In this document: positions 1 through 8,526 of the stretch, piece after piece
Position numbering within the stretch: the first letter of the stretch is position 1
Layout: each line of letters begins with the position of its first letter
NCBI GenBank assembly: GCA_963806395.1
Contig: CAWDYI010000020.1
Location: 310,001-374,000, forward strand
DNA length: 64,000 bases
DNA from: DASSUW01 sp963806395
Lineage (GTDB): Bacteria > Actinomycetota > Thermoleophilia > Solirubrobacterales > Solirubrobacteraceae
Reading direction: 5' to 3'
Translations under genes and position numbers: made by a program
The notes under the pieces: generated by a model
What the model saw: only the letters and a program-made list of their open reading frames with translations
Told to the model about the DNA's origin: nothing
The model's database searches: none

Positions 1-117
1 TGAAAGCTCGCAAATAGCGGGAAGTTCGGTGCGGCCTGCAGGCCGTCGACCGCGCACGCTGGTGCGCGGGCGACACGTGGGGTTGCGCGAACTCGGCCGG
101 GGCCTGAAGCTGTCCGG

Positions 118-774
118 ATGCTCATCGCAATCGCAGGTGGCCACGGCAACATCGCGCTCCGCCTGACGCGGGTGCTCCAGAGGGGCGGCGACGAGGTTCG
201 CTCGCTGACCCGCAAGTCAGAGCACGCGGAGGACGTGCGCGCGGCGGGCGGCGACCCGGTCGTCTGCGACCTCGAGTCGGCGAGCGAGGACGAGGTCGCC
301 GCCGCGGTTCGAGAGGCCGACGCCGTCGTGTTCGCAGCCGGCGCCGGGCCGGGGAGCGGGCCCGAGCGCAAGTGGACGATGGACCACGGCGGCGCGGTGA
401 AGCTGATCGCGGCCGCGAAGGCCGAGGGGATCCGCCGCTACGTGATGGTCGGCAGCATGGGCGCCGATCCCGACGCGCCCGGCGACGACACCTTCGCCGT
501 GTACCTCCGCGCCAAGGGCCAGGCCGACGCCGACCTCGTGGCGAGCGGGCTCGACTACACGATCGTGCGCCCCGGGCACCTGACCGACGACCCGGGCGCC
601 GGCGGCGTCACGCTCGGCACGAAGGTCGACCGCGGCAAGATCCCCCGCGACGACGTCGCGGCCGTGCTGGCCGCGGTCCTGCACGAGCCGGCCACAGTGG
701 GTGTGACGTTCGAGGTGGTCTCGGGGGAGGTGTCGATCGATGACGCGATCGCGGCACTCGTTGGTGGGGGCTGA
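118..774 (+). CDS. NAD(P)-binding short-chain reductase-like protein (NmrA/YwnB type)
   Basis: A 218-residue Rossmann protein. Residues 7-13 read GGHGNIA, the dinucleotide-binding glycine loop. YLRAK at 129-133 matches a YxxxK catalytic pair, and DYTIVRPG at 146-153 is typical of atypical SDRs such as YwnB/YhfK. The family is mostly uncharacterised NAD(P)H-dependent reductases or sugar-epimerase relatives acting in the cytoplasm, and the substrate cannot be read from sequence. The ATG at 118 has no strong ribosome site. The gene stands alone, followed directly by an intergenic repeat. Bases 1-117 upstream hold only GC-rich short palindromes and no gene I can support. Confidence 0.8.
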   Translation: MLIAIAGGHGNIALRLTRVLQRGGDEVRSLTRKSEHAEDVRAAGGDPVVCDLESASEDEVAAAVREADAVVFAAGAGPGSGPERKWTMDHGGAVKLIAAAKAEGIRRYVMVGSMGADPDAPGDDTFAVYLRAKGQADADLVASGLDYTIVRPGHLTDDPGAGGVTLGTKVDRGKIPRDDVAAVLAAVLHEPATVGVTFEVVSGEVSIDDAIAALVGGG

Positions 775-775
775 C

Positions 776-1017
776 GCGGGCGAACGTCAACTGCGGCATT
801 AAGCGAGGCGGGATCGGCGGGGGTGTGGCCACTTGATGCCGCATACCGACATCAACTGAGCACACCCCCGCGAAATCGCTGTCCCCGAGGGGGTGTGGCT
901 AGTTGACCGCGCATATTCAGGTCAACTCGCCACACCCCCCGGTGAAACGCGCTCCGGAGTGGCCGGGCGGGTCGAAACCCCGCTTCCCCACCCAGAGCAG
1001 TTGACGGTCGCCGGCGG
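776..1017. repeat. Structured intergenic repeat, copy A
   Basis: About 240 bp filling the gap between two genes. It starts GGGCGAACGTCAACTGCGG and ends with the near inverse CAGTTGACGGTCGCCGGCGG. Inside are two long hairpins. One spans about 819-869, with GGGGGTGTG against CACACCCCC. The other spans about 889-938, where 20-base arms match at 19 positions around an 11-base loop. The same element recurs at 28915-29157 with about 90% identity by eye, and a related one lies at 55833-56207. It has no coding potential. It could be a MITE-like element, a REP/BIME-type repeat or a structured RNA. Confidence 0.85.
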
Positions 1018-1076
1018 AGACCGCAGCAGCACCCGCGGCGCCGCGCCAGAGCGCGACGCCGCGGACACGTGATGTC

Positions 1077-2048
1077 TCAGCCGAGCACGCGGCGAACGCG
1101 CCGGCTACGGCTCGCGCTCGGCGTGTACTTGCCGCTGGCGTCGTTCAGCACGACGCGGAAGCGGCCGCCGCGACGGACGCGGATCCTCTTGGAGTAGCGC
1201 GAGAATCCGGCCCCGGCGTGGCGGGCCACGGTCTGGGCGCGGGTGACCCAGATGCCCTTGCGGAGCCGCTGGATCAGGACCTGCTGGCCGTCGACCGCCG
1301 GCGTCAGCCGGCCGCGGAAACGGATCCGGGCGCTGCGGAGGCCGCGACTGACGCGCACCCTCCGGGTCACCTTGACCGCCGCCCCGACGACGACGACCGG
1401 GCTCACGACCTCGGGCCGCGATGCCATCAGCACGCGGTACTGCGTGTTCACCGGAACGCCGATCACCGGGAACGCGAACGCGCCGGTCGTCGCGTTGGTG
1501 ACCTGAGCGTTGCCCGTCGTCACGAACCCCTGCGTGTACGGCCACGGGTTCGACTGGAGCAGCACCTGGCGGTTGCCGTTGCCGGTGCCCGTGAGGGCGC
1601 CCCCCAGCGTCGTCGCGCCGCCCACGGAGACCGGGTTCGGCGTCGCCGCGAGCGTGACGCCGAGCGGCTGCCGCTTGGTCTTGAACGTGCGGTGCTTGCC
1701 GCGCGTCAGGCCCTTGGAGTTCTGCGCCACGACCCGGTAGTGGTAGGTCGTCGCCGGTGCCAGAAGGCCGACCGCGACTGCAACCTTCACGCCCTTGTTC
1801 CCGCTGCCGACGCTCGCGCTCGGCGTCAGCGACCCGTAGATCACCGTCGTGCCGTACTGGAAGAAGTACGACGTCGCAGCGCCCTTGGGGTTGATCGTGG
1901 CGTTCAGCACCACTGTCGTCGGCGTGACGTTCGCAACTCCGCCGGTGGTGGCCACCGGCTTCTCGGCGGCCGACGCGACCGCCGGCGCCCACAGCGCGCA
2001 GACCAGTGCTGCCACGCCCAGTGCGCCGCGCGTTCGTATGGTTCGCAT
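1077..2048 (-). CDS. Secreted fibronectin type III-like protein
   Basis: A 323-residue protein with a Sec signal peptide: basic MRTIRTRG, then a hydrophobic stretch ending AVASAAE. Residues about 30-120 resemble an Fn3/Ig-like fold (VLNATINPKG, YFFQYGTT, TYHYRVVAQN). The C-terminal 100 residues are an Arg-rich beta repeat (RVRVSRGLRSARIRFRGRL, FRVVLNDASGKY) likely to be a second Ig-like fold. The ATG at 2048 is chosen over an upstream in-frame start because AAGGAGGG lies just before it and the signal peptide then begins at residue 1. Probably an exported surface or cell-wall protein with no catalytic residues. Function unknown. Confidence 0.75.
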   Translation of the reverse strand: MRTIRTRGALGVAALVCALWAPAVASAAEKPVATTGGVANVTPTTVVLNATINPKGAATSYFFQYGTTVIYGSLTPSASVGSGNKGVKVAVAVGLLAPATTYHYRVVAQNSKGLTRGKHRTFKTKRQPLGVTLAATPNPVSVGGATTLGGALTGTGNGNRQVLLQSNPWPYTQGFVTTGNAQVTNATTGAFAFPVIGVPVNTQYRVLMASRPEVVSPVVVVGAAVKVTRRVRVSRGLRSARIRFRGRLTPAVDGQQVLIQRLRKGIWVTRAQTVARHAGAGFSRYSKRIRVRRGGRFRVVLNDASGKYTPSASRSRRVRRVLG

Positions 2049-2060
2049 GCCCCTCCTTAC

Positions 2061-2074
2061 TTGACAGCCGTCAA
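2061..2074. promoter_or_regulatory. Short palindrome upstream of the secreted protein gene
   Basis: TTGAC-AGCC-GTCAA is a perfect 5-bp inverted repeat 12 bases before the start of the secreted Fn3-like gene, close to its ribosome site. It could be an operator or chance. It uses the same TTGAC/GTCAA words as the intergenic repeats. Confidence 0.25.
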
Positions 2075-2187
2075 CAATTTCCACGGCAGTCAACACGTTT
2101 GGAGCCGCGAGGGTGCGGTGCTTCGTTAGCCTGGATTTAGGTTGGCGCCCGCCGATCGGTCGGCCGATTAGCGGGTACCCCAGGGGT

Positions 2188-2610
2188 ATGGCTACGAAAG
2201 ACGCATCGAACCTGTTCGGGCAGGAGCACGTCCGCGCCTACCGCGAGACCGACGGCGAGGTCGGCCACGATTGGCATGGCACGCAGACGCTGCTGCTCAC
2301 GACGACCGGGCGGCAGTCGGGCGAGGAGCGCACCACGCCGCTGATCTACGGCCGCGACGGCGATGCGTACCTGGTCGTGGCGTCCAAGGGCGGCTCCGAC
2401 CGGCCGCCGGCGTGGTACGCAAACCTGAGCGACGATCCCGGCGTCGACGTGCAGGTGGGAGGCGACCGCTTCCACGCCCGGGCGCGCACCGCCACCGCGG
2501 ACGAGAAGCCGCAGCTCTGGCGCGAGATGGTCGGGCACTGGCCGGCGTACGACGACTACCAGCGCAGCACCGACCGCGACATCCCGGTCGTGGTGCTCGA
2601 ACGCGAGTAG
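2188..2610 (+). CDS. Deazaflavin (F420)-dependent nitroreductase-family protein
   Basis: A 140-residue protein of the Ddn/DUF385 type, small split-barrel proteins that use F420 (or bind lipophilic quinones) in Actinomycetota. Family features visible are LLLTTTGRQSGEERTTPLIY, then a beta strand AYLVVASKGGSD, then PAWYANLSDDPGVDVQVG. I start at the ATG at 2188 (MATKDASN). The 25 residues upstream in frame are Arg/Gly/Pro-rich and unlike the family. It converges on the groEL-like gene with a 15-base gap. The substrate is unknown. Confidence 0.8.
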   Translation: MATKDASNLFGQEHVRAYRETDGEVGHDWHGTQTLLLTTTGRQSGEERTTPLIYGRDGDAYLVVASKGGSDRPPAWYANLSDDPGVDVQVGGDRFHARARTATADEKPQLWREMVGHWPAYDDYQRSTDRDIPVVVLERE

Positions 2611-2625
2611 CCGCCGCTCCCCGGG

Positions 2626-4275
2626 TCAGATCGGTGACGACGGACGCGCCAGGCCCTCGGCGAGGTCGCCGAAGCCCGGAGCGACGATCGCGCCCGGCTG
2701 GGCGATCAGCTCCTCGGCGACGAGCGCCTCGGTCGTGAGCAGCAGGGCGGCGACCGAGGCGGCGTGCTCGAGGCTCAGGCGCGTGACCCGTACCGGGTCG
2801 ACGACGCCCTTCTCGAACAGGTCGCCGAACTCGCCGGTGAGGGCGTCGAGCCCGTGCCCCTCCGGCATCGCCGCCACCTGGTCGATCACCGAGCGGCTGT
2901 CGTAGCCCGCGTTGCTGGCGATCCAGTACAGCGGCTCCGCCAGCACGCTCCGCATCACCTCGACGCCGCGCGCGTAGTCGCCCTCGAGCTCGAGCACGTC
3001 GAGCGCGGCGCCGGCGCGCAGCAGCGCGGTGCCGCCGCCCGGCACGATGCCCTCCGACACCGCCGCCTGGGTCGCCGCGAGCGCGCCCTCGGTACGCCGG
3101 AAGCGGTCGCGCAGCGCCGGCTCGGTCGGCGCGCCGACGCGGATCACTGCGAGGCTCAGCGCCAGGCGCGCCAGGCGCTCCTGCATGATCTCGATGTCGC
3201 GTTCCTGCGACGCCCGCGCCAGCTCGGCGCGGATCTGCGACAGCCGCCCGCGCACCGCCTCGCTCGAGCCGCCGCCCTCGATGAAGGTCGTCCCGTCGGC
3301 GGTCACGATCACGCGCCGCGCCGTCCCGAGGTGCTCGGGCCGCACGTTCGCCAGGCTCAGCCCGGCCTCCTCGGCGATCACCTGGCCGCCGGTGAACGCC
3401 GCGAGGTCGCCGAGGTGCTGGATCCGGCGGTGGCCGAACCCGGGGGCGCGCATCGCGACGGCCTCGATCGTGCCGTGCTGGTTGTTGGCGACCAGCATGC
3501 CGAGCGCGCCGCCGTCGATCTTCTCGGCCAGGACGACGAGCGGCCGCGGGTCCTTCATCACGAGATCGAGCGTCGGGAGGAGGTCCTGGGGGTGCGAGAT
3601 GCCCGCGTTGGTCATCAGGATGTGCGGGTTCTCGAAGACGGTCTCCATGCGCTCGGTGTCGCGCACCATGTAGGGCGACACCCAGCCGTTCTCGACGTGC
3701 ATCCCCTCGACGAACTCGACCGCCAGGCCGGTTGCGTCGCCCTCCTCGATCGTCACGACGCCCTCGCGGCCGACGCGTTCGAGCGCCTCGGCGACCGCCT
3801 CGCCGATCGCCTCGTCCTCCTTGGCGGCGATCGTCGCCACGTGGCGCAGCTCGTCGCGGCTCTCGACCGGCCGCGCGACGCGCCGCAGCTCGGCCGACAG
3901 GCGCTCGGTCGCCTGCTCGATGCCGCGCCGCAGCAGCATCGGGTTCGCGCCCTCGTCGAGCGCCTGCATGCCCTCGCGCACGATCGCCTGGGCAAGCAGC
4001 GTGGCCGTGGTCGTGCCGTCGCCGGCGAGATCGCTCGTGCGGTTGGCGACCTCACGCACGAGCTGGGCGCCCATGTTCTTGTACTGATCGCTGAGCTCGA
4101 TCTCGCGCGCGATCGAGACGCCGTCGTTGGTGATCGTCGGCGCCCCGGTCAGGCGCTCCAGCACCACGTTGCGGCCCTTCGGCCCGAGCGTCACCTTGAC
4201 CGTGTTGGCGAGCTCGTCGACGCCGGCCTGGAGGAGCTGACGGGCCTCGTGGTTGAAGTACAGGCGCTTGCCCAT
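2626..4275 (-). CDS. groEL: Monooxygenase-associated GroEL-type chaperonin
   Basis: A 549-residue group I chaperonin subunit, last gene of the prm operon, 11 bases after the alcohol dehydrogenase gene with AGGAAGGAT before ATG. ATP-site residues GDGTTT are at 85-90, and SEGIVPGGGTALL lies in the second equatorial half. The C-terminus ends ARPSSPI with no GGM tail, and the sequence is divergent (RLYFNHEARQLL at the N-terminus). No groES neighbours it. In mycobacterial mimABCD clusters an equivalent gene (mimG) is reported as needed to fold the hydroxylase large subunit. By position this one is inferred to serve PrmA rather than general folding. Confidence 0.9.
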   Translation of the reverse strand: MGKRLYFNHEARQLLQAGVDELANTVKVTLGPKGRNVVLERLTGAPTITNDGVSIAREIELSDQYKNMGAQLVREVANRTSDLAGDGTTTATLLAQAIVREGMQALDEGANPMLLRRGIEQATERLSAELRRVARPVESRDELRHVATIAAKEDEAIGEAVAEALERVGREGVVTIEEGDATGLAVEFVEGMHVENGWVSPYMVRDTERMETVFENPHILMTNAGISHPQDLLPTLDLVMKDPRPLVVLAEKIDGGALGMLVANNQHGTIEAVAMRAPGFGHRRIQHLGDLAAFTGGQVIAEEAGLSLANVRPEHLGTARRVIVTADGTTFIEGGGSSEAVRGRLSQIRAELARASQERDIEIMQERLARLALSLAVIRVGAPTEPALRDRFRRTEGALAATQAAVSEGIVPGGGTALLRAGAALDVLELEGDYARGVEVMRSVLAEPLYWIASNAGYDSRSVIDQVAAMPEGHGLDALTGEFGDLFEKGVVDPVRVTRLSLEHAASVAALLLTTEALVAEELIAQPGAIVAPGFGDLAEGLARPSSPI

Positions 4276-4286
4276 CGGGATCCTTC

Positions 4287-5315
4287 CTAAGCGGGGACGA
4301 GAATGCCGCGGCCCTGGAGCCGCCCGTGGTCGAGGTCGGCCATCGCGTCGTTGATGGCGTCGAGCGGATAGGTGCTCGTGTGCAGGGTGACCTTGCCCTG
4401 CGCAGTGAGGGTCATCAGGTCCGCCAGGTCGACGTACGTGCCGACGAGGTTCCCGATGAACGAGATCTCGCGCGAGATCACGTCGATCGTCGGGATGTTG
4501 ATGTTCTCCCCGTAGCCGATCACGTAGTAGAAGCCGCCGTCCTGGACCATCGCGATCCCATCCTCGATCGCGCCCTTCTCGCCCACGAAGTCGATGATCG
4601 CCTCGGCGCCCACCCCGTCGGTCAGCTCCTTCACCGTGTCCACATGGGAGCCGTCGACCTTGACCGTCTGGTCGGCGCCCAGCTCGCGCGCCAGCTCGAG
4701 CGCCTTCTCGGACGGGTCGATCACGATGATCTCGGTCGGCGTGTACGCCTTCAGGCACTGGATCCCGATGTGGCCGAGGCCGCCGGCCCCGATCACGACC
4801 GCGCGCGTGCCCGCGCCGAGCACCGGGATCGCCTTCTTTACGGCGTGGATCGCGGTCAGGCCGGCGTCGGCGAGCGCCGCGATCTGGGTCGGGTGCAGCG
4901 AGGGATCGAGCTTGACCACCGAGCGTGCGCTCGTGAGCAGGAACTCGGCGAAGCCGCCGTCGCGGTTGATGCCGGGGAACGAGCCGTTGACGCAGTGCAT
5001 GTCGTCCCCGCGGCGGCACGGCAGGCACTGCCCGCACGAGATGAACGGGTGCACGATCACCGTGTCGCCGACCTCGACGTTGCTGACGGCGGAGCCGATC
5101 TCATGGACCCAGCCGGCGTTCTCGTGGCCGGGGGTGTACGGCAGCTTGACCTCGGACTTCTCCGCCCACTGGCCTTCCTGGATGTGCAGGTCGGTGCGGC
5201 ACAGCCCGGCCGCGCCGATGCGCACGACGACGTCGAGCGGCCCCTCGGCGTGCGGCTCGTCGACCTCGTCGATGTGCAGCGCGTCGTGGTACGTATGCAG
5301 CCGGGCTGCCTTCAT
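4287..5315 (-). CDS. adh1: Zn-dependent NAD alcohol dehydrogenase of the propane operon
   Basis: A 342-residue medium-chain dehydrogenase. The catalytic zinc site is C39 (GLCRTDLH) and H64 (GHE). The structural zinc cysteines are C94, C97, C100 and C108. The NAD fold motif GAGGLG is at 176-181. Its ATG overlaps the stop of the DUF59 gene (ATGA), so it is translationally coupled. In Gordonia prm clusters the equivalent adh1 oxidises 2-propanol to acetone, and the same role is inferred here. The substrate could also be a primary alcohol. Confidence 0.88.
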   Translation of the reverse strand: MKAARLHTYHDALHIDEVDEPHAEGPLDVVVRIGAAGLCRTDLHIQEGQWAEKSEVKLPYTPGHENAGWVHEIGSAVSNVEVGDTVIVHPFISCGQCLPCRRGDDMHCVNGSFPGINRDGGFAEFLLTSARSVVKLDPSLHPTQIAALADAGLTAIHAVKKAIPVLGAGTRAVVIGAGGLGHIGIQCLKAYTPTEIIVIDPSEKALELARELGADQTVKVDGSHVDTVKELTDGVGAEAIIDFVGEKGAIEDGIAMVQDGGFYYVIGYGENINIPTIDVISREISFIGNLVGTYVDLADLMTLTAQGKVTLHTSTYPLDAINDAMADLDHGRLQGRGILVPA

Positions 5316-6007
5316 GCTGCCGCCTCCTCCTGGTTCGAAGTGCCGTACCGCGCCCGCAGCAGGTCGCGGCACATGCCGCCGTTCGCCTCCAAGCTCAGGC
5401 TGACGAGCCGCGCGCGGCGCAACCACGCGCGCAGCTCGTCCGCCCTGAGCGGTGACCCATCACCCGCCACGAGCCCCGGGGCGGCCGGGCCGTGCGGCAG
5501 ACCGAGCGCGGCGCGCAGCGCCACGCTCCGCACGGCCTCGGCCGACTCGGGCAGGTCCGCCACCCGTAGAGCAACCACCTCCTCTGGACTCGACCCCTCG
5601 GCCAGCAGCGCCTGGCAGACCCGAGCCTGGCGCGCGAGCAGCGCCTTGCGCTGGAACAGCTCGCGAAGCGCGCCGAGGTCACCCGCCGTCTCGCCGGGGA
5701 ACGCGGCGTCGAAGCCGCCGCCGCGCCCGACGGCGGCGTTGATCTCATCCCCCGTGTAGTGGTCCTCGAGGACGATCGTCACGTCGCGCACCCGCGGCAG
5801 CCGGCGCACGGCGGTCCGCGCGTCGGCCACCATCAGGAACGCGAAGTTCGGCGCGCACTGCGGCGTCGGTAGCCGCAGGCGCACCTCGACGTCGCCGCGC
5901 CCGGTCACGAGGCAGGAGTCGACGAAGCCGAGCGTGGTGATCGGCTCGTCGAGCTCCGGGTCGTAGACCGAGGCCAGCGCCGTGACGACCTGGGAGCGTA
6001 GGGTCAC
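5312..6007 (-). CDS. DUF59/MIP18-family protein of the monooxygenase operon
   Basis: 231 residues from a GTG start at 6007, two bases after the amidohydrolase stop, with GAAGGGTAG upstream. Residues 1-100 are a DUF59 (MIP18/PaaD/SufT-like) domain: VYDPELDEPITTLGFV, then TPQCAPN, where the Cys is the family's likely functional residue. About 130 further residues are helical and unfamiliar. DUF59 proteins assist iron-sulfur or metal-centre assembly. Here the client would be the di-iron hydroxylase or the 2Fe-2S reductase (inference). This gene regularly accompanies propane monooxygenase genes in actinobacteria. Confidence 0.8.
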   Translation of the reverse strand: MTLRSQVVTALASVYDPELDEPITTLGFVDSCLVTGRGDVEVRLRLPTPQCAPNFAFLMVADARTAVRRLPRVRDVTIVLEDHYTGDEINAAVGRGGGFDAAFPGETAGDLGALRELFQRKALLARQARVCQALLAEGSSPEEVVALRVADLPESAEAVRSVALRAALGLPHGPAAPGLVAGDGSPLRADELRAWLRRARLVSLSLEANGGMCRDLLRARYGTSNQEEAAA

Positions 6008-6009
6008 GC

Positions 6010-7059
6010 CTACCCTTCGACCAGCTGTGCGTCGGTGGGATCCGCCGGTGCGCCCTCCTCCGCCGGCAGCTGGAACTCCGCCGGCACCTCGACGCCGTAG
6101 AGCTTGGCCGCGTTCAGGCCGAGGATCTTCTTCTTGCCCGCCGTGCCGAGGCGCGGGAAGTCGGCGAAGTCCTCGCGGTCGGGCATCTCCCAGTCGACGA
6201 AGCCCTCGACCTGCCACTTCGGCTCCCAGATCGCGTAGTCGGAGCCGAACAGCATCTTGTCCTCGCCGACCCAGAACAGCAGCTCGCCCATCACCTTCGC
6301 GAAGAACTGCGGGCGGGCGTGCATCAGGCCGCCGATCACCACGGCCAGGCCGGCGTACACGTTGCGCTCCTGCGTCGCCATGAAGCAGAAGTCCTCGATC
6401 CGAGGCAGGCCGACGTGCTCGATGATGAAGTTCAGGTCCTGGTAGTCGGTCGCCACGTGATCGACGTCGGAGACGTCGAAGGCGTCCTTGTCCAGCGGCC
6501 AGATCGTCGGTCCCTTGTGGACGTGGATGTTCTTGATGCCGAGCTCGACGCACTTGTCGAGGAACGGCACCGCCTCGGGATCCGTCAGCTTCCAGCCGCG
6601 CGAGCCCTTGTACCACTCGGCCGTGTAGAGCTTCACGCCCTGGATGCCGTACTTCGCGTGGTCCTCCTCGAGCTGGCGCAGGCCGGCCTCGCCCTCACGC
6701 GGATCCCAGCGCCCGTTGAGGAGGAGCTTGCCGGGGAAGCGGTCGAGCAGCGAGGCGTTCTGCTCGATGTCGTTGAACCCCTTCGTGTACCACTCCTTCA
6801 GGTACGTCGACTGGAACACCGCCTTGTCGACGTGACCTTCGTTGAAGACGTCCTTCTCGAAGTCCTCGACGGAGTACTTCTGGAAGTGGTCGAGTGACCA
6901 GTGCGTCTCCGCAGGGCCGAGCCCTTGGTAGGCGTGGAAGCACTCGATCCAGCCCTTGGCGTACTCCTCGTTGCCCTTGACCCAGTTGTCGGGGCTGGCG
7001 TCCCAGAAGTGCAGGTGGCTGTCGAAGACGAAGTACTTCTCGCCGTCCTTCTCGTACAT
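6010..7059 (-). CDS. Amidohydrolase-2 family metal hydrolase of the monooxygenase operon
   Basis: A 349-residue TIM-barrel metal-dependent hydrolase. The HxH motif is H15/H17 (FDSHLHFWD). Later histidines occur in NIHVHKGPT and FIIEHVG, and the Asp in FGSDYAIWEP. AGGAGGTAG precedes the ATG. It sits 13 bases after prmD. Actinobacterial propane monooxygenase clusters carry such a gene between the hydroxylase genes and adh. Its exact reaction is not established, and it may mature or support the monooxygenase rather than act on a catabolite. Confidence 0.8.
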   Translation of the reverse strand: MYEKDGEKYFVFDSHLHFWDASPDNWVKGNEEYAKGWIECFHAYQGLGPAETHWSLDHFQKYSVEDFEKDVFNEGHVDKAVFQSTYLKEWYTKGFNDIEQNASLLDRFPGKLLLNGRWDPREGEAGLRQLEEDHAKYGIQGVKLYTAEWYKGSRGWKLTDPEAVPFLDKCVELGIKNIHVHKGPTIWPLDKDAFDVSDVDHVATDYQDLNFIIEHVGLPRIEDFCFMATQERNVYAGLAVVIGGLMHARPQFFAKVMGELLFWVGEDKMLFGSDYAIWEPKWQVEGFVDWEMPDREDFADFPRLGTAGKKKILGLNAAKLYGVEVPAEFQLPAEEGAPADPTDAQLVEG

Positions 7060-7072
7060 GGGCTACCTCCTC

Positions 7073-7417
7073 CTAGGTGACCGGTTGCAGGTCGAAGCCG
7101 ATGTACTCCGCGGCGTCCTCGGGGTTCGCGAAGAGGACGACGCGGTCGTCGAGGACGACCATGCGCCCGTAATGGGTCGACATTATCTCCTCGAAATCGT
7201 CGTTGCCGAAGTCGGCCCAGCCGAGCGCGTCGGCGATCTCCTCGTAGTCGAAGTCGACCTTGCCGACGCCGTCCACGCGGATCATCGACGGCAGCTCGGT
7301 GACCGTCACGTCCGGCTTGTCGCGCATCACCTCGGCGACGACGTACCCGACCTGGTTGTTCATCAGCGTCACGCCGGCCTTGTTGGAGGACGTGGGGTCG
7401 GAAGCGAACTGCGTCAT
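7073..7417 (-). CDS. prmD: Propane monooxygenase coupling (effector) protein
   Basis: A 114-residue cofactorless MmoB/DmpM-type coupling protein that binds the hydroxylase and tunes electron transfer and oxygen activation. Family signs are VGYVVAEVMRDKPDVTVTEL, MIRVDGVGK and a short acidic middle. The ATG overlaps the prmC stop (ATGA), with AAGGAGG about 8 bases upstream. Length is normal for the family. Confidence 0.92.
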   Translation of the reverse strand: MTQFASDPTSSNKAGVTLMNNQVGYVVAEVMRDKPDVTVTELPSMIRVDGVGKVDFDYEEIADALGWADFGNDDFEEIMSTHYGRMVVLDDRVVLFANPEDAAEYIGFDLQPVT

Positions 7418-8514
7418 GCCTTGACCTCCTTCGGGATCTCGAGGCCGATGTCGCCCAGCAGGCTCTCGAAGCGCCCGGAGGAGCGCTCGATGGAGTCCTC
7501 GAAGCGTACGACCTTCTCGGAGAGCTGGGACCAGATCGGCTGGAGCTGCCGCCCCGCCTCGAGGGCCGGAGGCGTCCATTCCGACAGCCAGCGCTGCATC
7601 GTCTCGCGGTTCTCGGCCCCGTGGGCCTCGTCGTCGGCCAGCATCTGGAACAGAGCGCGGGCGCCGCGCTGCTCGCGGGCGGCGTCGGACTCGCCGGCGC
7701 CCATGATCGTCGGCGTCACGAAGTCGCCCTGCGGCGCCGCGGCCTGCATCACGAAGCCCGAGCGGAACAGCTCGCCGACGAGCGGCTCGAAGACCACCGC
7801 GGTCGCGAACAGCTGCTCGCCCCAGTCGCGGATGCCGGTGAGGCGCTCGACCAGCTCGCGCGTCGGCTGCCAGATCGGATCCTGCTGCCAGGCCTCCTTG
7901 TGCACCGAGCCCTGGAAGCCCTCGATCTCCTCCGACAGCGCGAGGTTATAGAGGATCAGGTCCTGCGCGAAGCGGAGCTTGTGGACCGCCCCGACCGCCA
8001 TCGCGTTGTTGATCATGTTCGTCGGCGCGTCGCGCTGCGCCGGCGTGTACACGTGCAGCCCGAGCCCGTGCTCGACGTGCGCCCACGCGAACACGTGGCG
8101 CTCGAGGATCTTCACCCACGAGGCGTTCATCGCGGCGAACACGTGGGCCGTGCGCCCGTGCTCGATGTTCTGGGAGATCTGGCGGACGACGTTCGCGTTG
8201 TTGCGGTAGATCGTCTGCTCCCACTCCTCGTTCGGGTCGAGGAACAGGTGCCAGTTCGACGACTTCAGCGCCGTCCACTTCTCGGGGTAGCCCGAGTCGC
8301 CGTTCGCGAACTCGTACACCCAGCCCTGCGAGAGGTGCCGGGCCGGATCAGGCTGGACGTCGACCGTGACGTCCTCGTACACGGTGGCGCGCCGCTTGCG
8401 TGGCGTGAAGTAGTTGTAGCTGCGGCTCTGCCAGGACGGGAACTCCTGGGCCCCGGCCTCGGCGTCCGTGAAGACGGGCTTCGGGACGCTGCGTTCCTTG
8501 ACCTCCGTGGCCAT
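7414..8514 (-). CDS. prmC: Propane monooxygenase hydroxylase small (beta) subunit
   Basis: A 366-residue ferritin-fold beta subunit without di-iron ligands of its own, pairing with PrmA. It begins MATEVKERSVP, and SQSRSYNYF-like and YRNNANVVRQ segments match propane/THF/MimC monooxygenase beta chains. It is 12 bases after prmB, with GAGAGGAG before the start. It carries no signal or membrane segment and is cytoplasmic. Confidence 0.92.
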   Translation of the reverse strand: MATEVKERSVPKPVFTDAEAGAQEFPSWQSRSYNYFTPRKRRATVYEDVTVDVQPDPARHLSQGWVYEFANGDSGYPEKWTALKSSNWHLFLDPNEEWEQTIYRNNANVVRQISQNIEHGRTAHVFAAMNASWVKILERHVFAWAHVEHGLGLHVYTPAQRDAPTNMINNAMAVGAVHKLRFAQDLILYNLALSEEIEGFQGSVHKEAWQQDPIWQPTRELVERLTGIRDWGEQLFATAVVFEPLVGELFRSGFVMQAAAPQGDFVTPTIMGAGESDAAREQRGARALFQMLADDEAHGAENRETMQRWLSEWTPPALEAGRQLQPIWSQLSEKVVRFEDSIERSSGRFESLLGDIGLEIPKEVKA

Positions 8515-8526
8515 GGTTCTCCTCTC

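Noticed and set aside
776..1017. CRISPR array from the repeated GGGTGTGGC hairpins
   Set aside because: Only two hairpins per element, no regular spacer length and no cas genes.
2611..2625. Terminator between the convergent F420-type gene and groEL
   Set aside because: A 15-base gap with no stem or T-run.
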